A DNA stretch of 64,000 nucleotides. It comes from an uncultured delta proteobacterium. Lineage in GTDB: Bacteria; Desulfobacterota; Syntrophia; Syntrophales; UBA8958. Position numbers and translations under genes: made by a program. The notes beneath the pieces were generated by a model. That model was not told the DNA's origin and did no database searches. It saw only the letters and a list, made by a program, of their open reading frames with translations. The stretch spans positions 1 through 64,000 of the forward strand of contig CAISJV010000001.1 in NCBI GenBank assembly GCA_903885795.1. Reading direction: 5' to 3'. Below are positions 35,917 through 44,609 of the stretch, in pieces (position 1 is the stretch's first letter; each line of letters begins with the position of its first letter).

Positions 35917-36039
35917 CGGCATCGTAAAAAGAGCCGGACGCTGCGTTGCGCTGCATCCTTCGTCATTGCGGCTACGACAGGTACGCCTCATGACTCAGGC
36001 CTTGCGCGCCTTGCCTGCGGATCTTTTTACGATGCCGTC
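35915..36039. repeat. 125-bp inverted-repeat element, copy A
   Basis: Ends GACGGCATCGTAAAAAGA and TCTTTTTACGATGCCGTC are inverted copies; the inside includes GTTGCGCTGCATCCTTCGTC. It is flanked by a direct CAAT on each side (35911-35914 and 36040-36043), a possible target duplication. About 90 percent identical by eye to copy B at 46895-47020. The rest of the gap to 36128 shows nothing but a good ribosome site for the next gene. Confidence 0.8.
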
Positions 36040-36128
36040 CAATGTTGCCAAATTTAAACTTTTTACGGTTTCATCAAGGTTTGATATCTGAAAAACGTGA
36101 CAAGTAAATTATTTTAAGGAGGTTAGTT

Positions 36129-36326
36129 ATGGCAATTCTAAAAGAAGGCGGCATCCCCATCGGACGCATGCTGTTTATCCCCAAGGACGGGACGCTGTCG
36201 AAAAATGATCTGGAGATTGAATCTAACGGTCAGTACCAGCTTATGGAAAGGCCTGACTGCTTTGTCGTCAAGAATGCCGAATGCTGCCGGAGCATCATGG
36301 TGACGGTCAAGACAAAAGAAGCGTAG
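36129..36326 (+). CDS. Small protein of unknown function
   Basis: 65 aa with a near-perfect AAGGAGGT ribosome site, so it is very likely expressed. The sequence MAILKEGGIPIGRMLFIPK is followed by short polar strands and ends in NAECCRSIMVTVKTKEA with two adjacent cysteines. No signal peptide or membrane segment. No family recognised. It converges on the trmJ gene. Confidence 0.65.
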   Translation: MAILKEGGIPIGRMLFIPKDGTLSKNDLEIESNGQYQLMERPDCFVVKNAECCRSIMVTVKTKEA

Positions 36327-36356
36327 GGATGCTGCCTGCCCATTGAGCTGGAAATG

Positions 36357-37091
36357 TCAAAGTGTTTTGTTTTTAACGGCCCACAGCACCTGGCGGCAGA
36401 TCCCCCGGATAATCTTCACATCCCTTGCGAAAAGTCCCGTCCGGGACAGCAACCGGCGGATATGCATCAGCCAGTAATCGGGATTCTGGGGATTGAGAAA
36501 ACCGACTTCCGTCAGGGCCTCCTTGACCTGGCCGAACATACCCTCGATTTCCATCGATGACGCCAGCTTTGACGTAAAGGCTTTTTTCTTCTCCCCCCCG
36601 GCGGCAAAGACTTCATAGCACAGAATCATCACGGCATGGGAGAGATTGATGGATTTCAATTTTTCCGAAACGGGGATGGTCGTAACGGCATGGCAATAGC
36701 GGAGGTCGCTGTTGCTGAGTCCCTTGTCTTCGGAACCGAAAAGGAGGGCAATCTCATTATTCTGAGATAGGCCGACCAGACTTTCCGCCGTCTCCCGGGG
36801 GGAGAGGGCGGGCCCTCGCGCCGAACCGAGGCGGGAAGTCGTGCCCACGATATACTGAAAGGGGGCGAGGGCGTCGCCAAGACGATCATAATATTGGATA
36901 TTATCAACGATGTCCGCGGCAAAGTGGGTGGACATGATCTTCATCTCATCCGGATCAAACGGCCCCGCCTCAGAAACGATGAGTTTTCCCATGCCCATGT
37001 TCTTAATACAGCGGGCTACCGAACCGATGTTGCCCGGGAACTTGGGTTTTTGCAGAACAATGGTAAAATTATCAAAACGCGCCGCGGTCAT
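36357..37091 (-). CDS. trmJ: tRNA 2'-O-methyltransferase, TrmJ type (SPOUT)
   Basis: 244 aa. The three SPOUT motifs are present: QKPKFPGNIGSVARCIKNMG (motif 1), IALLFGSEDKGLSN (motif 2) and KSINLSHAVMIL (motif 3). The C-terminal extension of about 80 residues (MEIEGMFGQVKEALTEVGFL) is typical of TrmJ, which methylates the ribose at tRNA position 32. It is transcribed away from the ilv operon end and has no co-transcribed partner. Confidence 0.9.
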   Translation of the reverse strand: MTAARFDNFTIVLQKPKFPGNIGSVARCIKNMGMGKLIVSEAGPFDPDEMKIMSTHFAADIVDNIQYYDRLGDALAPFQYIVGTTSRLGSARGPALSPRETAESLVGLSQNNEIALLFGSEDKGLSNSDLRYCHAVTTIPVSEKLKSINLSHAVMILCYEVFAAGGEKKKAFTSKLASSMEIEGMFGQVKEALTEVGFLNPQNPDYWLMHIRRLLSRTGLFARDVKIIRGICRQVLWAVKNKTL

Positions 37092-37154
37092 AGCGTCTCC
37101 GACCTATGTTGATTTACCGACCATTGTCAACCCGCTTACAGAGAGAAAATTATT

Positions 37155-37202
37155 ATGCCCTGAGCGTCGGAACAGATAAATCCGATCCGGCGTCCAGGGC
37201 AT
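37155..37202 (-). terminator. Possible terminator of the ilv operon
   Basis: ATGCCCTG (37155-37162) pairs with CAGGGCAT (37195-37202), with inner pairs CG/CG and CGGA/TCCG. It lies 24 bp beyond the ilvD stop on the minus strand. There is no long T run, so it may work with Rho or only protect the mRNA end. Confidence 0.5.
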
Positions 37203-37226
37203 TTATTCATGGGGTGCTGTATCCTC

Positions 37227-38888
37227 TTAGTCCTTAAAGATTGCCCCCGTGCTGGCTGACGTCACCAGTTTTGCGTAGCGGGCCAGATAACCGGTGGTGA
37301 TGGTGGGCGCTTTGGGTTTGAACTCTTTTTTCCGCTTTTTCAACTCCTCCGGGGAAACTTTGAGGGTGATCTTTTTCTTGGGGATATCGATGGCGATGAT
37401 GTCGCCTTCCCGGACCAGGGCGATGGGTCCTCCTTCTGCTGCCTCCGGAGAGATGTGACCGATCGCAGCGCCGCGGGTACCGCCGCTGAAGCGGCCGTCC
37501 GTCAACAGGGCAACGGTGGTGTCCAGTCCCATCCCGGCGATGGCCGAGGTCGGGCCCAACATTTCCCGCATCCCCGGACCGCCTTTGGGGCCTTCATAAC
37601 GTATCACGACGATGTCCCCCGCCTTGATCTTGCCGCCGAGGATTGCCTTGATGGCGTCGTCTTCCGAATCGAAAACCCTGGCTTTGGACTCGTTGACGAG
37701 CATGCTTTCCGCTACGGCGGACTGCTTGACGACGCAGCCGTCGGGGGCCAGGTTCCCCTTGAGGATGGCGATGCCCCCTTCTTTGGTGTATGGATTCTTG
37801 AGGGTCCGGATAACGTCGTCGTCGAGAACTACGGCGGACTTGATATTTGCCCCCACAGTCTTTCCCGTAACCGTTATGGCCTTTTCATCAATGACGCCCA
37901 GGGAGCTGATGCGCTTCATAACCGCCTGGACCCCTCCCGCCGCATCCAGGTCTTCGAGGTGATGGGGTCCTGCCGGGCTGAGTTTGCAGAGGTTCGGGAT
38001 TTTTTTGCTGATTTCGTTGAAGATATCCAAATCCAGTTTGATGCCCGCCTCATGGGCAATGGCCGGGATATGAAGGACCGTATTGGTCGAGCAACCCAGG
38101 GCCATATCCACGGCGATGGCGTTTTTAAAGGCCGCAAGGGTGGCGATATCCCTTGGTTTTGTTCCCTTTTTGAGGAGATCCATGATCTTCATCCCAGCCT
38201 CTTTGGCCATACGTCTGCGGGCGGCGTTGACGGCGAGAACCGTCCCGTTTCCCGGCAGGCCGAGACCGAGGGCCTCGGTGACGCAGTTCATGGAATTGGC
38301 CGTGTACATGCCGGAACAGGAACCGCAACCGGGGCAGGCGCAATTCTCGACGGCGTCAAGCTCTCCCTGGGACATACTGCCGGCCTTTACCTTCCCCACT
38401 CCCTCGAAGACGCTGATGAGGTCGATGGTCTTTCCCTTGAGCTTCCCTGCCAGCATGGGACCGCCGCTGATAACGATGGTGGGGATGTTGAGCCGCAGGG
38501 CCGCCATGAGCATTCCCGGAATGATCTTGTCACAGTTGGTAACCATAACGAGGGCGTCGAAGGGATGGGCCATCGCCATCGATTCGATGGAATCGGCGAT
38601 AAGTTCCCTGCTGGCCAAGGAGTATTTCATCCCTGTGTGACCCATGGCAATGCCGTCACAGATGCCGATGACGGGAAATTCCACGGGCGTCCCGCCGGCG
38701 ATGCGAATGCCGGCCTTGACGTCATCGGTAATGATTCCCAGATGGATATGTCCGGGAACAATTTCGTTGGCCGAGTTGACGACGCCGATGAGCGGCCGTC
38801 CGATTTCTTCGTCCGTATAACCCATGGCCTTGAACAGGGAGCGATGAGGCGCCCTCTCCAGGCCTTTTTTCATCAAGTCGCTGCGCAT
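37227..38888 (-). CDS. ilvD: Dihydroxy-acid dehydratase
   Basis: 553 aa. It converts dihydroxy-isovalerate or dihydroxy-methylvalerate to the 2-keto acid for valine and isoleucine. Cluster ligands are visible: Cys in [11 protein letters not shown] and [19 protein letters not shown]. The C-terminal catalytic region ([19 protein letters not shown]) is complete. The length is typical of the shorter IlvD class. Last gene of the ilvB-ilvH-ilvC-ilvD operon, 18 bp after ilvC. Confidence 0.97.
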   Translation of the reverse strand: MRSDLMKKGLERAPHRSLFKAMGYTDEEIGRPLIGVVNSANEIVPGHIHLGIITDDVKAGIRIAGGTPVEFPVIGICDGIAMGHTGMKYSLASRELIADSIESMAMAHPFDALVMVTNCDKIIPGMLMAALRLNIPTIVISGGPMLAGKLKGKTIDLISVFEGVGKVKAGSMSQGELDAVENCACPGCGSCSGMYTANSMNCVTEALGLGLPGNGTVLAVNAARRRMAKEAGMKIMDLLKKGTKPRDIATLAAFKNAIAVDMALGCSTNTVLHIPAIAHEAGIKLDLDIFNEISKKIPNLCKLSPAGPHHLEDLDAAGGVQAVMKRISSLGVIDEKAITVTGKTVGANIKSAVVLDDDVIRTLKNPYTKEGGIAILKGNLAPDGCVVKQSAVAESMLVNESKARVFDSEDDAIKAILGGKIKAGDIVVIRYEGPKGGPGMREMLGPTSAIAGMGLDTTVALLTDGRFSGGTRGAAIGHISPEAAEGGPIALVREGDIIAIDIPKKKITLKVSPEELKKRKKEFKPKAPTITTGYLARYAKLVTSASTGAIFKD

Positions 38889-38906
38889 GTGTCCCTCCTT
38901 ATCATT

Positions 38907-39953
38907 TTACTTTTTTCGGCGCTCCGGACGAAGGGCCCGTAGGGTGGCGCCGGCCTGCCACATCTCGCTGTTCTTGATGACATCCAGCTCGGCCTGCAAT
39001 TTTTCCCGGTAATCGGGGGCGCTGTTGACCCGGAGGACGATCTCCGTCTCCTTCCCGGCGGCGACGCGGTCATAGAGTTCCGTAAAGACAGGGACTACGG
39101 CGTCACGGAAACGGTTTTTCCAGTCCAGGGCGCCCCGCTGGGCCGTGGTGCTGCAATTGGCGTACATCCAGTCCATGCCGTTCTGGGCCACCAGGGGCAT
39201 GAGGCTCTGGGTAAGCTCCTCGACGGTTTCGTTGAAGGCCTCGCTGGGGCTGTGTCCCCGCTTGCGGAGCTCGTTGTACTGGGCCTCGAGAACCCCGGCC
39301 AGGCAGCCCATGAGGACGCCCCGTTCCCCGGTCAGATCGCTGAAAACTTCCTTTTCAAAGGTCGTAGGGAAGAGATAGCCCGAACCGATGGCCACACCCG
39401 TCGCCAGAGCCCGTTCCATCGCCCTCCCCGTGGCGTCCTGGAAAACGGCGTAACTGGAATTGATGCCGCTGCCGGCCAGGAAGTTGTCCCGGACAGTCCG
39501 TCCCGCGCCCTTGGGGGCCACGAGGATCACGTCGATATCCTTGGGGGGAATGACCCCGGTCTGCTCTTTATAGACGATGGAAAACCCGTGAGAAAAATAC
39601 AGTGCCTTTCCTGCCGTCAGGTTCGGTTTCAGTTCCTCCCACATGGCCTTCTGGCCCGCATCGGACTGGAGATACTGGATGATGGTGCCCCGCTTGGCCG
39701 CCTCCATGGGCGAAAACAGGGTCTTTCCGGGGACAAATCCCTCTTCGATGGCCTTGTTCCAGTTGTAGTCCCCTTCGCCGACGATGACGTGGATTCCGTT
39801 GTCTTTCATGTTCAGGGCCTGTCCCCGTCCCTGAACGCCGTAGCCGATTACGGCCACGATCTCATCCTTGAGGACCGCCCGGGCCTTGTCCAGAGTAAAT
39901 TCTTCCGAGGTGATGACGTCTTCGACGACGCCACCGATATTGAGTTGCGACAT
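38907..39953 (-). CDS. ilvC: Ketol-acid reductoisomerase, class I
   Basis: 348 aa. N-terminal Rossmann domain with VIGYGVQGRGQALNMKDNG; the C-terminal knotted domain holds the magnesium-binding acidic residues (SDLTGERGVLMG, EAQYNELRKRGHSPSEAFNETVEE). The loop after strand 2, normally Arg/Lys/Ser-rich for NADPH (GLR-type), reads VIVGEGDYNWNKA with Glu60 and Asp62. Acidic residues there favour NADH, so this enzyme is probably NADH-preferring, which suits an anaerobe. It converts acetolactate or acetohydroxybutyrate into the dihydroxy acid. Confidence 0.96.
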   Translation of the reverse strand: MSQLNIGGVVEDVITSEEFTLDKARAVLKDEIVAVIGYGVQGRGQALNMKDNGIHVIVGEGDYNWNKAIEEGFVPGKTLFSPMEAAKRGTIIQYLQSDAGQKAMWEELKPNLTAGKALYFSHGFSIVYKEQTGVIPPKDIDVILVAPKGAGRTVRDNFLAGSGINSSYAVFQDATGRAMERALATGVAIGSGYLFPTTFEKEVFSDLTGERGVLMGCLAGVLEAQYNELRKRGHSPSEAFNETVEELTQSLMPLVAQNGMDWMYANCSTTAQRGALDWKNRFRDAVVPVFTELYDRVAAGKETEIVLRVNSAPDYREKLQAELDVIKNSEMWQAGATLRALRPERRKK

Positions 39954-39986
39954 AATTCCCCCTTCTTTTTTGCCTAGTTTATTTGT

Positions 39987-40475
39987 TTAGTCTATTTGTC
40001 TTTCCAGAGATACGATCCCGGTTCTGGCCATATCATCAATACCTAAAGGTTTCAAGCTCGCCACGGCCTTCTCGATAATCGCCCGGTCGCCGGTAATCTC
40101 CATGACGCAGTGGTCGCCGTTCATCGTAATTACCCGCCCGTTGAAGGTATCGATGATCAAGGCCAGGTGTCCCTTGTTAGTATCCGAAAGCTTCATGCGG
40201 ACCAGCATCATCTCCCGGGATACGGATTCCGCCTGGGTCAGATCCGTTACCTTGTGGACGTCAATAAGTCTGATCAGTTGTTTTTCAATTTTCCCTATCG
40301 TCGCCTTATCCTGGATCGTCGTCAGGATGATCTTGGAATAGGCCGGGTCTAAGGTCGCGTCCACACAAAGGGTTTCAATATTGTAGCCCCGACCGCCGAG
40401 AACGCCGGAGACCCTTGCCAGAACATCGGGTTTGTTGCTGACGAGCAGCGCCAGGGTATATTCTTTCTTTTCCAT
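39987..40475 (-). CDS. ilvH: Acetolactate synthase regulatory small subunit
   Basis: 162 aa. The N-terminal ACT domain (YTLALLVSNKPDVLARVSGVLGGRGYNIETLCV) senses valine and is followed by the second ferredoxin-like half (REMMLVRMKLSDTNKG). It activates the large subunit and gives valine feedback. The gene is separated from ilvB by 119 bp containing a short GC-rich palindrome, and from ilvC by 33 bp. Confidence 0.95.
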   Translation of the reverse strand: MEKKEYTLALLVSNKPDVLARVSGVLGGRGYNIETLCVDATLDPAYSKIILTTIQDKATIGKIEKQLIRLIDVHKVTDLTQAESVSREMMLVRMKLSDTNKGHLALIIDTFNGRVITMNGDHCVMEITGDRAIIEKAVASLKPLGIDDMARTGIVSLERQID

Positions 40476-40557
40476 AATTCTTATTGTTACCTCCTAAATA
40501 GATTTAATTGGGGACAGAGCCCTGATTATTTTCAGGATTGCCCCATCCCCACCCTAA

Positions 40558-40578
40558 CCCTCCCCTCGAAGGGGAGGG
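40558..40578. repeat. GC-rich palindromic repeat between ilvB and ilvH
   Basis: CCCTCCCCT-CGA-AGGGGAGGG, 9-bp arms. Preceded by CCCCATCCCCACCCTAA, which is the common dispersed form of this repeat. Inside an operon it could shift the level of the downstream genes or stabilise the ilvB message. Confidence 0.65.
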
Positions 40579-40594
40579 AAATATAGTGAACTCG

Positions 40595-42292
40595 TTAGTT
40601 TGCCATCTCCCTGCCCAGGGCCATTTCATGGATGGGGCCGCCGGGTCGTACCATGGGATAGACGCACTCCTCACGGGATACGCGGAAGTCCATGAGGACC
40701 GGTCCGGGCGCGGCAAGTCCTTTTTGGAGCACCGCCTCCACCTCACCGGGCTTCGTCGCCCGCAGACCCATCCATCCGTATGCTTCCGCCAGCTTAAGAA
40801 AGTCAGGCTGGTAAGTCATGTCCGTACTGGAATAACGTTTGTCATAGAAAAGCTGCTGCCACTGGCGGACCATGCCCAGGTAGCCGTTGTTGAGAAGGAC
40901 GATCTTTACGGGGATATTGTCCTGGATGGCCGTGGCCATCTCCTGGATGTTCATCTGGATGCTCCCGTCGCCGGCAATATCTATCACCAGTTTGTCCGGA
41001 AAGGCAATCTTCGCCCCGAGGGCTGCGGGCAATCCGTATCCCATTGTCCCCAGGCCACCGGAAGACAAAAATGTGTTGGGCTCGTCGTATCCGTAGAACT
41101 GGGCCGCCCACATCTGGTTCTGGCCAACTTCAGTGGCGATGATGGCCTTGCCCTGCGTCAATTTGTAGAGGGTCTCGATGACGAACTGGGGTTTGATTTC
41201 CGTGTCACTTTGGCAGTAGCTCAAGGGATTCTCTTTTTTCCAGGCGTCTATCTGGTCAAACCACTCCTTTCGCTGGTCCTCCGTGACGTTGAAGTTCTTT
41301 TGCTCCAGAAGGGCGTTGAAGCTCTGAAGGGCGCTCTTGCAGTCGCTAACGATAGGCACGTCCACCATGACGTTCTTGTTGATGGAAGAGGCATCGATGT
41401 CCACATGGACGATCTTGGCATTGGGAGCGAAATGATCGATCTTGCCGGTAACCCGGTCGTCGAAACGCATCCCGATGGCGATCAGGAGATCACAGGTGCT
41501 GATGGCCATGTTGGCATAGTAAGTACCGTGCATTCCCGGCATGCCCAGCCAGAGGGGATCCGAGGCGGGAAACGCCCCGAGGCCCATAAGGGTGGAGGTG
41601 ACGGGCATCTTGGTCCGTCGGGCCAACTGCCGGAGTTCCTCCGATGCGCCGCCGAGGATGACGCCGCCGCCGGAAAGGAGCAGCGGCTTTTTAGATTCAG
41701 CAATAAGATCCATCACATAGAATGCCTTTTTCGAGGCGGGGCGGGGACTTTCCTCCTCGATCTTTTTAGGCGGCTGCGGGTCATATTCGGTCATGGCGGC
41801 CATGACGTCCTTCGGAAGATCAATCAGCACCGGTCCGGGTCGTCCCGACCGGGCAATGTGGAAGGCCTCGTGGATCGTCTTGGCTACCTCCTCCACCCGC
41901 TTGATCAGAAAATTGTGCTTTGTACAGGGGCGGGTGATGCCGATGATATCAACCTCCTGGAAGGCGTCGGTCCCGATCAGATGGGTAGGAACCTGACCGG
42001 TCAAGACGACGATGGGGATGGAATCCAGATAGGCATTGGCGATTCCCGTAACCGTGTTGGACGCCCCGGGTCCGGAAGTGACCAGGGCCACTCCAACCTT
42101 GCCGGAGGCACGGGCATATCCGTCCGCCGCATGGACGGCTCCCTGTTCATGACGGACCAGGATATGGCGAATCTCGCCCTTGAACAGTTCATCATAAATA
42201 TCCAGAAGAACACCTCCCGGATAGCCGAAGATCGTGTGGATCCCCTCCTGCTTCAACACCTTGATCAGAATTTCAGCTCCTCTTAGTTGCAT
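40595..42292 (-). CDS. ilvB: Acetolactate synthase catalytic subunit
   Basis: 565 aa from the ATG at 42292. The GGAGG site (42301-42305) overlaps an upstream in-frame GTG, ruling that out. The thiamine-diphosphate activating Glu is in RHEQGAVHAADGYARA (about residue 48), the FAD region is in the middle, and the cofactor motif is IAGDGSIQMNIQEMA to LLNNGYLGMV. It condenses two pyruvates, or pyruvate and 2-oxobutyrate, at the start of Val/Leu/Ile synthesis. First structural gene of the attenuated ilv operon. Confidence 0.96.
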   Translation of the reverse strand: MQLRGAEILIKVLKQEGIHTIFGYPGGVLLDIYDELFKGEIRHILVRHEQGAVHAADGYARASGKVGVALVTSGPGASNTVTGIANAYLDSIPIVVLTGQVPTHLIGTDAFQEVDIIGITRPCTKHNFLIKRVEEVAKTIHEAFHIARSGRPGPVLIDLPKDVMAAMTEYDPQPPKKIEEESPRPASKKAFYVMDLIAESKKPLLLSGGGVILGGASEELRQLARRTKMPVTSTLMGLGAFPASDPLWLGMPGMHGTYYANMAISTCDLLIAIGMRFDDRVTGKIDHFAPNAKIVHVDIDASSINKNVMVDVPIVSDCKSALQSFNALLEQKNFNVTEDQRKEWFDQIDAWKKENPLSYCQSDTEIKPQFVIETLYKLTQGKAIIATEVGQNQMWAAQFYGYDEPNTFLSSGGLGTMGYGLPAALGAKIAFPDKLVIDIAGDGSIQMNIQEMATAIQDNIPVKIVLLNNGYLGMVRQWQQLFYDKRYSSTDMTYQPDFLKLAEAYGWMGLRATKPGEVEAVLQKGLAAPGPVLMDFRVSREECVYPMVRPGGPIHEMALGREMAN

Positions 42293-42333
42293 CGTAAGCA
42301 CCTCCGTTATGAATATTTTTAATTTTGAACAAT

Positions 42334-42367
42334 AAAAAAGCCGCTATCTTTGGAGATGCGGCTTTTT
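42334..42367 (-). terminator. Second ilv attenuator hairpin
   Basis: On the minus strand AAAAAGCCGC (42367-42358 side) pairs over 10 bp with GCGGCTTTTT (42344-42335 side), with an inner AUCU/AGAU pairing, followed by T residues. Its 5' arm can also pair with the 3' arm and U run of the first hairpin, so the two structures are mutually exclusive alternatives. Confidence 0.75.
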
Positions 42368-42373
42368 GGAATC

Positions 42374-42404
42374 AAAAAAGCCGCGGGTTTTGGGGCCCGC
42401 GGCT
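42374..42404 (-). terminator. First ilv attenuator terminator
   Basis: Minus-strand AGCCGCGGG and CCCGCGGCT form a perfect 9-bp stem with an 8-base loop, directly followed by six U residues (42374-42379). It begins 18 bases after the leader-peptide stop codon, the spacing expected for translation-coupled attenuation. Confidence 0.88.
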
Positions 42405-42422
42405 CTTGTTTTTAAAGGTTGC

Positions 42423-42515
42423 TTAAAAACACCGAGCAGCAGTCCCCCTCGGTACGATGACTACAACGACGCTGCCCAGTACAATGACCTTGTTTTTCAT
42501 TTGGCTGTCTTCCAT
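42423..42515 (-). CDS. ilv operon leader peptide
   Basis: 30 codons from ATG 42515, or 25 from the ATG at 42500, which has the better GGAAGA spacing. Stop TAA at 42423-42425. The core reads KVIVLGSVVVVIVPRGTAA: eight Val, two Ile and one Leu in 15 codons, with a near-unbroken VVVVIV run. This resembles E. coli IlvL (VVISVVVIIIPP), including the proline after the run. Shortage of charged Val/Ile tRNA would stall the ribosome there and prevent terminator formation. The position between promoter and terminators fits fully. Confidence 0.88.
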   Translation of the reverse strand: MEDSQMKNKVIVLGSVVVVIVPRGTAARCF

Positions 42516-42540
42516 ATCCTTCAAGTTGAAAAGTGGGCGC

Positions 42541-42569
42541 ACATTACGAAAATAATTGACCCTTGTCAA
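42541..42569 (-). promoter_or_regulatory. ilv operon promoter
   Basis: Minus-strand TTGACA (42564-42569), a 17-bp spacer and TAATGT (42541-42546). The expected start near 42534 lies about 20-35 bp before the leader peptide. The -35 sits directly beside the stop codon of the upstream penicillin-binding protein gene. Confidence 0.8.
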
Positions 42570-42577
42570 GCAGTTTT

Positions 42578-44605
42578 TTATTCTCCCTCTTCTCTCGGCA
42601 CCATTTCTTCCGGTTTTACCTGCTCGGCGTCAACGGCGACGGCCCCGGGAGGTGTGGTTCCCTCCAAAAAGCCCTCATAGATGGCTCCGCGGCCGGAAGA
42701 GGGAGCGCCCGTTTTCGGATCCACCTTTACAAAGACAATGCCGTCCGGCACGGGGAAGGTCTCGATCGGTGTCCCGGATAGGGCCTGGGACATGAAATAC
42801 AACCAGATCGGAGCTGCGGCCCGACCCCCGACTTCCTGATGACCGAGAGTTTTTTCCTGGTCGAAGCCTACCCAGACACCTGTGATTAGAGACGGTGTAA
42901 ACCCGAGGAACCAGGCGTCCCGGACATCGTTGGTCGTTCCCGTTTTTCCCGCCACTGGACGGCCAATGCTTTTGACCCGCCTTCCCGTCCCGCTTTCTAC
43001 AACGTCCTGCATGATATAGGAGGTGATAAAGGCAATCCGGGAATCGATGACCTGTTCCACTTTGGGTTGATTCTCTTCGAATATATGGCCGGTCCGATCA
43101 ACAATCTTTGTGATAAAGTATGGCGTTACCCGCTTACCCTGATTGGCCAGGACGCCGAAGCCCCGTACCATCTCCAGCAGGGTCACACCGGAACTGCCCA
43201 GGGCCAGGGACAGGTTCCGGCTCAGGGGGGAGGTGATCCCCATCACGTTGGCATAGGAGGCGGCGTAATCGACGCCGATATCCTGGAGAACCTTTATGGT
43301 TATTATGTTCCGGGATTGAACGATGGCGGTTCTCAGGGTCGTGGGACCGTTGAATTTCCCGTCGAAGTTCTTCGGTTGCCAGAAGCCGCCGGGTTTGGAA
43401 GGATCGGGAAATTGAATCGGATCGTCAACAAATCGTGTCGAAGGAGTCAGGCCCTTGTCGAAAGCCGCTGTATATATGAATGGTTTGAAAGCTGATCCCG
43501 GCTGGCGGCGGGACTGAGTCGCCCGGTTGAACTCACTTTTGGAAAACTCCCGGCCCCCAACCAGGGACTTGACCGCACCGGTTTTAACATCCATGGCAAT
43601 CAGAGCGCCCTGGACGAGGCCCCGTCCGTATCCCTGCCGTTCTTCCAACTCGCTCAATCCCCGCTCTACGGCGTCACGGGCCGCCTTCTGCGCCTCGATA
43701 TTCAGGGTCGTGTAGACCTCCAATCCCTCCTTGTACAGGACATCGCTGCCATATTTCTCGACGATATAGCGACGGATGTGTTCAATAAAGTAGGGGGCAA
43801 GCTTTTCCCTGGGTTTGACGGAACGCAGGGGCAGCGATGCACTCAGTGCCCTTTCCCGGTCCTGCCTGGTGATATAACCATCTTCCTCCATACGCTCGAG
43901 AACGTAGGCTTGCCGCTGACGGGCCTTGTCGAAATGGGTGAAGGGGGAGTAAGCGCTGGGCGCCTTGGGAAGTCCCGCCAGGATGGCCGCCTCCGGCAGG
44001 GTCAGGTGCCGGGCGCTTTTCCCGAAATATCCCTGGGCGGCCGCCTCGACGCCATAGGTGCCGTGCCCGAGATAGATATGATTCAGATAGAGATTGAGAA
44101 TTTCCTCTTTGGTCAGATAATGATCTATCTTATAGGCTAGGAAAGCCTCTTTTATTTTCCGGACATATCTCTTTTCAGGGGACAGATAGAGGGCTTTCGC
44201 CACCTGCTGGGTGATGGTGCTGCCCCCCTGGACAATTCGTCCTGCCTGGATATTCTTAAAGAAGGCCCTGGATATGCCCTGGAAATCGAGTCCTTTATGT
44301 TCAAAAAAACGGGAGTCTTCCGCAGCGACAAAGGCCTGGATAACATATTTGGGAAGATCGCTGATCTTGATGATCTTCCGGTCTTCCAGAAAAAATTCAT
44401 CGATCAGTTCATTGTTATCTGCATAAACGCGGGTAGCAATGCTCGGCCGGTAGTCCTTGAGGGTGTCGACGCTGGGCAACTCTCCTAAAAAGAAATAGAA
44501 GAGATACCCCACTACTACGAGGACCAACAAAACAACCAGACCGATCAGGACGGCAAGGATGCTGGCAAATCCCTTTTTGCCCAAGAGGCAACTCCCGCGG
44601 CTCAT
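42578..44605 (-). CDS. mrcA: Class A penicillin-binding protein 1A
   Basis: 675 aa. One N-terminal membrane helix (LIGLVVLLVLVVVGYLFYFF), then a GT51 glycosyltransferase domain with EDSRFFEHKGLDFQGI (catalytic Glu) and GGSTITQQVAKALYLS. The transpeptidase domain has the SxxK serine in QPGSAFKPFIY, the second motif in QSRNIITI and KTGTTNDVRDAWF. It polymerises and cross-links peptidoglycan. Shorter than E. coli PBP1A (850), lacking the large OB insertion. It lies 4 bp after tatC, so it is probably co-transcribed with the Tat genes. Confidence 0.95.
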   Translation of the reverse strand: MSRGSCLLGKKGFASILAVLIGLVVLLVLVVVGYLFYFFLGELPSVDTLKDYRPSIATRVYADNNELIDEFFLEDRKIIKISDLPKYVIQAFVAAEDSRFFEHKGLDFQGISRAFFKNIQAGRIVQGGSTITQQVAKALYLSPEKRYVRKIKEAFLAYKIDHYLTKEEILNLYLNHIYLGHGTYGVEAAAQGYFGKSARHLTLPEAAILAGLPKAPSAYSPFTHFDKARQRQAYVLERMEEDGYITRQDRERALSASLPLRSVKPREKLAPYFIEHIRRYIVEKYGSDVLYKEGLEVYTTLNIEAQKAARDAVERGLSELEERQGYGRGLVQGALIAMDVKTGAVKSLVGGREFSKSEFNRATQSRRQPGSAFKPFIYTAAFDKGLTPSTRFVDDPIQFPDPSKPGGFWQPKNFDGKFNGPTTLRTAIVQSRNIITIKVLQDIGVDYAASYANVMGITSPLSRNLSLALGSSGVTLLEMVRGFGVLANQGKRVTPYFITKIVDRTGHIFEENQPKVEQVIDSRIAFITSYIMQDVVESGTGRRVKSIGRPVAGKTGTTNDVRDAWFLGFTPSLITGVWVGFDQEKTLGHQEVGGRAAAPIWLYFMSQALSGTPIETFPVPDGIVFVKVDPKTGAPSSGRGAIYEGFLEGTTPPGAVAVDAEQVKPEEMVPREEGE

Positions 44606-44609
44606 AAAG

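Noticed and set aside
37455-38942. 495-residue frame opposite ilvD
   Set aside because: Antisense shadow of ilvD, rich in His/Gly/Asp as expected from the reverse frame.
40538-42286. 582-residue frame opposite ilvB
   Set aside because: Antisense shadow; begins in a dispersed repeat and has no ribosome site or motif.
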